NCBI RefSeq assembly: GCF_004349105.1
Contig: NZ_SMLB01000006.1
Span: 62,001 to 126,000 of the forward strand
Direction: 5' to 3'
DNA length: 64,000 nucleotides
Source: Jiangella aurantiaca
Lineage (GTDB): Bacteria; Actinomycetota; Actinomycetes; Jiangellales; Jiangellaceae
The notes beneath the pieces are model-generated. The model ran no database searches. It was not told the DNA's origin and saw nothing but the letters and a program-made list of their open reading frames with translations. Of the stretch, positions 61,865 to 64,000 are shown piece after piece (position 1 is the stretch's first letter; each line of letters opens with the position of its first letter). Made by a program: the position numbers and the translations under genes.

Positions 61865-62839
61865 TCAGCCGAGTGCGCCTGCGTCGACGCTCGCCGGCAG
61901 GCCGAACCGGGGGTAGAGGGTGTCGTCCATGAAACGCGTGACGCGGGCGACGCGGTCGCCGTCGAGGGTGAGGACCACCAGGCCGGCGGGTGCGGCGTCG
62001 AGGTAGAGGCCGAACGCGGGCTGGCCGTTCGCCCTGGTCGGCAGGCACGTGTACCGCCGGCCGGCCCGCCAGTCCGCGCTGGCGCGGAGGAACCCGGCGA
62101 TCGCCGCCGCCCCGAGGTACTGGTGCGGCGCCGGCGGCATGGCCAGCCAGGCGTCGTCGGTGAGCAGGGCAATGACGGCCTCGACGTCGTCGGCGACGAA
62201 GGCGGCCGTGAACCGCCCCGTGAGGTCGCGTTCGGCCGCCGAGCCCGCGGGCGGCGCCGGTCGGCGCGGGCCCGGCGTCGTCGTCCGCAGCGTCGAGCGG
62301 GCCCGCTGCAGCGTCCCCTTCACCGCCGTCGTCGTCGTGTCCAGCATGTCCGCCGCCTCCGCGAGCGGGAAGCCGAGCACGTCGCACAGCACCAGCGCGG
62401 CGGTCTGCCGCGGCGGCAGCTGCTGCAGCGCCTCGACGAAGGCCAGCTCGACCTGCTCGCGCCGCAGGTAGGCCGGCTCGGGGAGCATCGCGTCCGGGCA
62501 CGGCTGCACCCAGGGGACCTCGTGGTGACGGCTCGGCTCGGGTGCCTCGAACGGCGGGACCGGGGCGAGCGGCGGCCGACGCCCGGCGTCGCGGATCGCG
62601 TTGAGGCAGCGGTGTGTCGCGATGCGGTACAGCCAGCCGCGCACCGACGCTCGCTCCTCGAACTCCGGCAGCCCACGCCACGCCGCCAGCAGCGTCTCCT
62701 GCACCGCGTCCTCGGCATCGGGGAGCCGGCCGAGCAGCCGGTAGCAATGCAGCTGCAGCTCCCGCCGGTACGGGTCGACGAGCTCGGCGAACGCGTCGTG
62801 GTCGCCTGTCCGCGCGCGGGTGAGGAGCACCGAGGTCAC
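61865..62839 (-). CDS. ECF sigma factor with C-terminal SnoaL-like domain
   Basis: 324 aa, GTG start. Regions 2 and 4: YRRELQLHCYRLLGRLPDAEDAVQETLLAAWRGL and LPPRQTAALVLCDVLGFPLAEAADMLDTTTTAVKGTLQRAR. SnoaL-like tail with AMPPAPHQYLG. Similar in layout to 44251-45276. It is divergent from a stand-alone SnoaL-like gene. Confidence 0.88.
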   Translation of the reverse strand: MTSVLLTRARTGDHDAFAELVDPYRRELQLHCYRLLGRLPDAEDAVQETLLAAWRGLPEFEERASVRGWLYRIATHRCLNAIRDAGRRPPLAPVPPFEAPEPSRHHEVPWVQPCPDAMLPEPAYLRREQVELAFVEALQQLPPRQTAALVLCDVLGFPLAEAADMLDTTTTAVKGTLQRARSTLRTTTPGPRRPAPPAGSAAERDLTGRFTAAFVADDVEAVIALLTDDAWLAMPPAPHQYLGAAAIAGFLRASADWRAGRRYTCLPTRANGQPAFGLYLDAAPAGLVVLTLDGDRVARVTRFMDDTLYPRFGLPASVDAGALG

Positions 62840-62922
62840 CGTCGCATCGTCGCACGACCGTTCCGATCCAGGCGGCGCCGGTGTCAGTACGTCGGAAAGG
62901 ATCCATCGAGAAGGGAACGATC

Positions 62923-63315
62923 ATGACTCGTGCCGCCCTGGACGTCGCGCTCGCCTACCACCACGCGTGGGCGGGCGGCGACTTGGACGCCGCGCTGCGC
63001 TACATCGCCGACGACGTCGTCTGCGAGGCCCCGCCCGGCGTGCTGGAGGGGATCGACGCCTACCGGGCGTTCCTCGAGCCGTACGTGTCGCAGCTGGTCA
63101 GCGCCTCGCTGATCGCCGCGTTCGGCGACGACGAGACGGCCCTCGTCATGTACGACTCGGTGACGCAGTTGGTGGCGCGGGCGCCCGGCGCGGAGTGCGT
63201 CCGCGTCGCCGATGGCCGCATCGTCCGCAGCTGGTTCGTCTTCGATCGGGCGCCGTTCATGGCCGCCCGGGCGGCCATGGTCGGATCACGGGATGCCCAA
63301 GGCTCCGCTCCCTGA
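62923..63315 (+). CDS. SnoaL-like (nuclear transport factor 2 fold) protein
   Basis: 130 aa, with ATG 62923 behind GAGAAGGGA. NTF2-like: ALAYHHAWAGGDLDAALRYIADDVVCEAPPGVLEGIDAYRAFLEPYV, ending with RVADGRIVRSWFVFDRAPF. Possibly a target of the divergent sigma factor. Its end overlaps the next frame. Confidence 0.85.
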   Translation: MTRAALDVALAYHHAWAGGDLDAALRYIADDVVCEAPPGVLEGIDAYRAFLEPYVSQLVSASLIAAFGDDETALVMYDSVTQLVARAPGAECVRVADGRIVRSWFVFDRAPFMAARAAMVGSRDAQGSAP

Positions 63316-63454
63316 CGACGTCAGCGCATTCCTCACCCGGCCCAACCCGGCCGTCATGGCGACGCTAGGACCGGCCGGGCCGGTCAGCGTCGCGACCTGG
63401 TACCTGTGGGAGGACGGCCGGGTGCTGGTCAACCTCGACGAGGGCCGCCGCTGA
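63293..63454 (+). pseudogene. truncated flavin/F420 split-barrel (PPOX-class) N-terminus
   Basis: ATG 63293 gives MPKAPLPDDVSAFLTRPNPAV followed by ATWYLWEDGRVLVNLDEGRR and a stop at 63452. This is the first ~50 residues of a PPOX-class F420-dependent enzyme normally ~130 aa long. The stop coincides with a terminator hairpin and the end of a GNAT gene, so a deletion probably removed the rest. Confidence 0.65.
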
Positions 63455-63473
63455 GCTCCGCATCGCTCAGCGG
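63448..63473. terminator. bidirectional hairpin terminator
   Basis: CCGCTGAGC (63448-63456) and GCTCAGCGG (63465-63473) form a perfect 9-bp stem with an 8-nt loop. It overlaps the stops of the two convergent genes. Confidence 0.6.
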
Positions 63474-64000
63474 AGGCCGACGGCGTCGTGGCGCCAGAAG
63501 ATCTCCGGATAGACGAGGGTGCCGGTCATCCACGGCTCGTACGTGCTGAGCGTCCGGACCTGGAACGCGGCGTCGGGGATTCGCAACGACGGCTTGCGGA
63601 ACCCGAGCGGCTCGCCGGGCCGGAACCCGAACCTCGGGTAGTAGCCCGGCGAGCCCTCCAGGAACACCGCCGGCGCGCCCTGTTCGTCGGCCAGCGCGAG
63701 GCCGCGGGCGATCAGGGCGCTGCCGATGCCGTTCTTCTGATGCTCCGGCAGCACCCCGATGGGGCTCAGCACCAGCACGTCGACCAGCCGCTCGGGTGCA
63801 TCGAGGATGCCGCGGGTGAACAGCACGTGCCCGACGATGTCGCCGTCCTCGACGGCCACGAGTGAGAGGCCGCTGGTGGGCGTGAGGAGGCCGCGGAGGT
63901 CGTCGGCGAGGGTGGCGACATGCTCGCCGTCGTCGCCGAACGCCTCGCGGTGCACGTGGTGGACGGCTGCGTGGTCGGCGGGTTCCTCCGGGCGCAGCTC
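63467..64000 (-). CDS. GNAT-family N-acetyltransferase, 5' end beyond window
   Basis: At least 177 aa; the frame is open to the edge (ELRPEEPADHAAVHHVHREAF), so the start lies past 64000. GNAT acetyl-CoA motif A: VLPEHQKNGIGSALIARGLALADEQGAPAVFLEG, then SPGYYPRFGFRP. Predicted acetyltransferase of the YhbS-like group. Confidence 0.85.
   Translation of the reverse strand, partial: ELRPEEPADHAAVHHVHREAFGDDGEHVATLADDLRGLLTPTSGLSLVAVEDGDIVGHVLFTRGILDAPERLVDVLVLSPIGVLPEHQKNGIGSALIARGLALADEQGAPAVFLEGSPGYYPRFGFRPGEPLGFRKPSLRIPDAAFQVRTLSTYEPWMTGTLVYPEIFWRHDAVGLR

Overview
The window is chromosomal DNA of a high-GC Gram-positive (actinobacterial) organism. The evidence is the very GC-rich sequence with G/C-biased third codon positions, frequent GTG starts, many 4-base ATGA/GTGA gene overlaps, lipoproteins with actinobacterial lipoboxes, a deazaflavin-type nitroreductase, and ECF sigma factors of types common in Actinomycetota. 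I see no basis for naming a genus. It is an accessory, catabolism-rich region with several scars of past mobile-element activity.

Layout. 1-2.9 kb: a broken alanine dehydrogenase fragment, a strong terminator, a secreted LVIVD-repeat/FIMAH protein and a divergent DUF305 lipoprotein. 2.9-3.7 kb: decayed DNA. 3.7-13.4 kb: a sugar-type catabolic module. It has a ribose-family ABC importer (binding protein, ATPase, two permeases), a creatininase-family hydrolase, a GntR/UTRA regulator, an FGGY kinase and a phosphotriesterase-family hydrolase in one tightly overlapped operon, plus a divergent TIM-barrel-like gene. About 100-bp degenerate direct repeats flank the module (3391-3493 and 14001-14098). 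14.2-24.4 kb: a flavin monooxygenase, an amine-oxidation pair (APC transporter and copper amine oxidase), a TetR-LysR regulator pair, a frameshifted N-carbamoylputrescine-amidase-like gene, an amidohydrolase and a nitrilase-family amidase.

24.6-32.7 kb: a seven-gene operon (NCS1 permease, aldehyde dehydrogenase, GMC oxidoreductase, RidA, DUF1028, M20 amidohydrolase, aspartase). It looks like a complete uptake-to-fumarate pathway for an unidentified N-containing compound. 32.9-35.0 kb: mobile-element scar, with an N-terminally truncated glycoside hydrolase and the C-terminal stub of a large serine recombinase running into the 3' end of a tRNA-Leu(GAG). 35.2-43.2 kb: narGHJI respiratory nitrate reductase and a narK-type transporter, closed by a terminator.

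43.4-52.2 kb: a secreted SH3 protein, a perfect 61-bp palindrome, ECF sigma factors (one with its DGPF/YCII partner), an ArsR-SRPBCC pair, two MFS exporters, a deazaflavin nitroreductase, and a leaderless HTH gene with a YqeY-like partner. 52.3-60 kb: MoxR, VWA, XdhC and MobA-like proteins, which mature molybdenum hydroxylases but have no structural subunits nearby. They converge on an fdrA-allG-allH operon (predicted oxamate carbamoyltransferase) controlled by a divergent PucR-type regulator. Together these suggest purine/allantoin-type nitrogen catabolism. 61.9-64 kb: another ECF sigma factor, a SnoaL-like protein, a truncated flavin-split-barrel gene and a partial GNAT acetyltransferase at the edge.

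The best candidates for undescribed biology are the 3.7-13.4 kb sugar/lactone operon (including an apparent AUC start codon), the 24.6-32.7 kb nitrogen-compound operon, and the PucR-linked allFGH locus next to an orphan Mo-hydroxylase maturation set.
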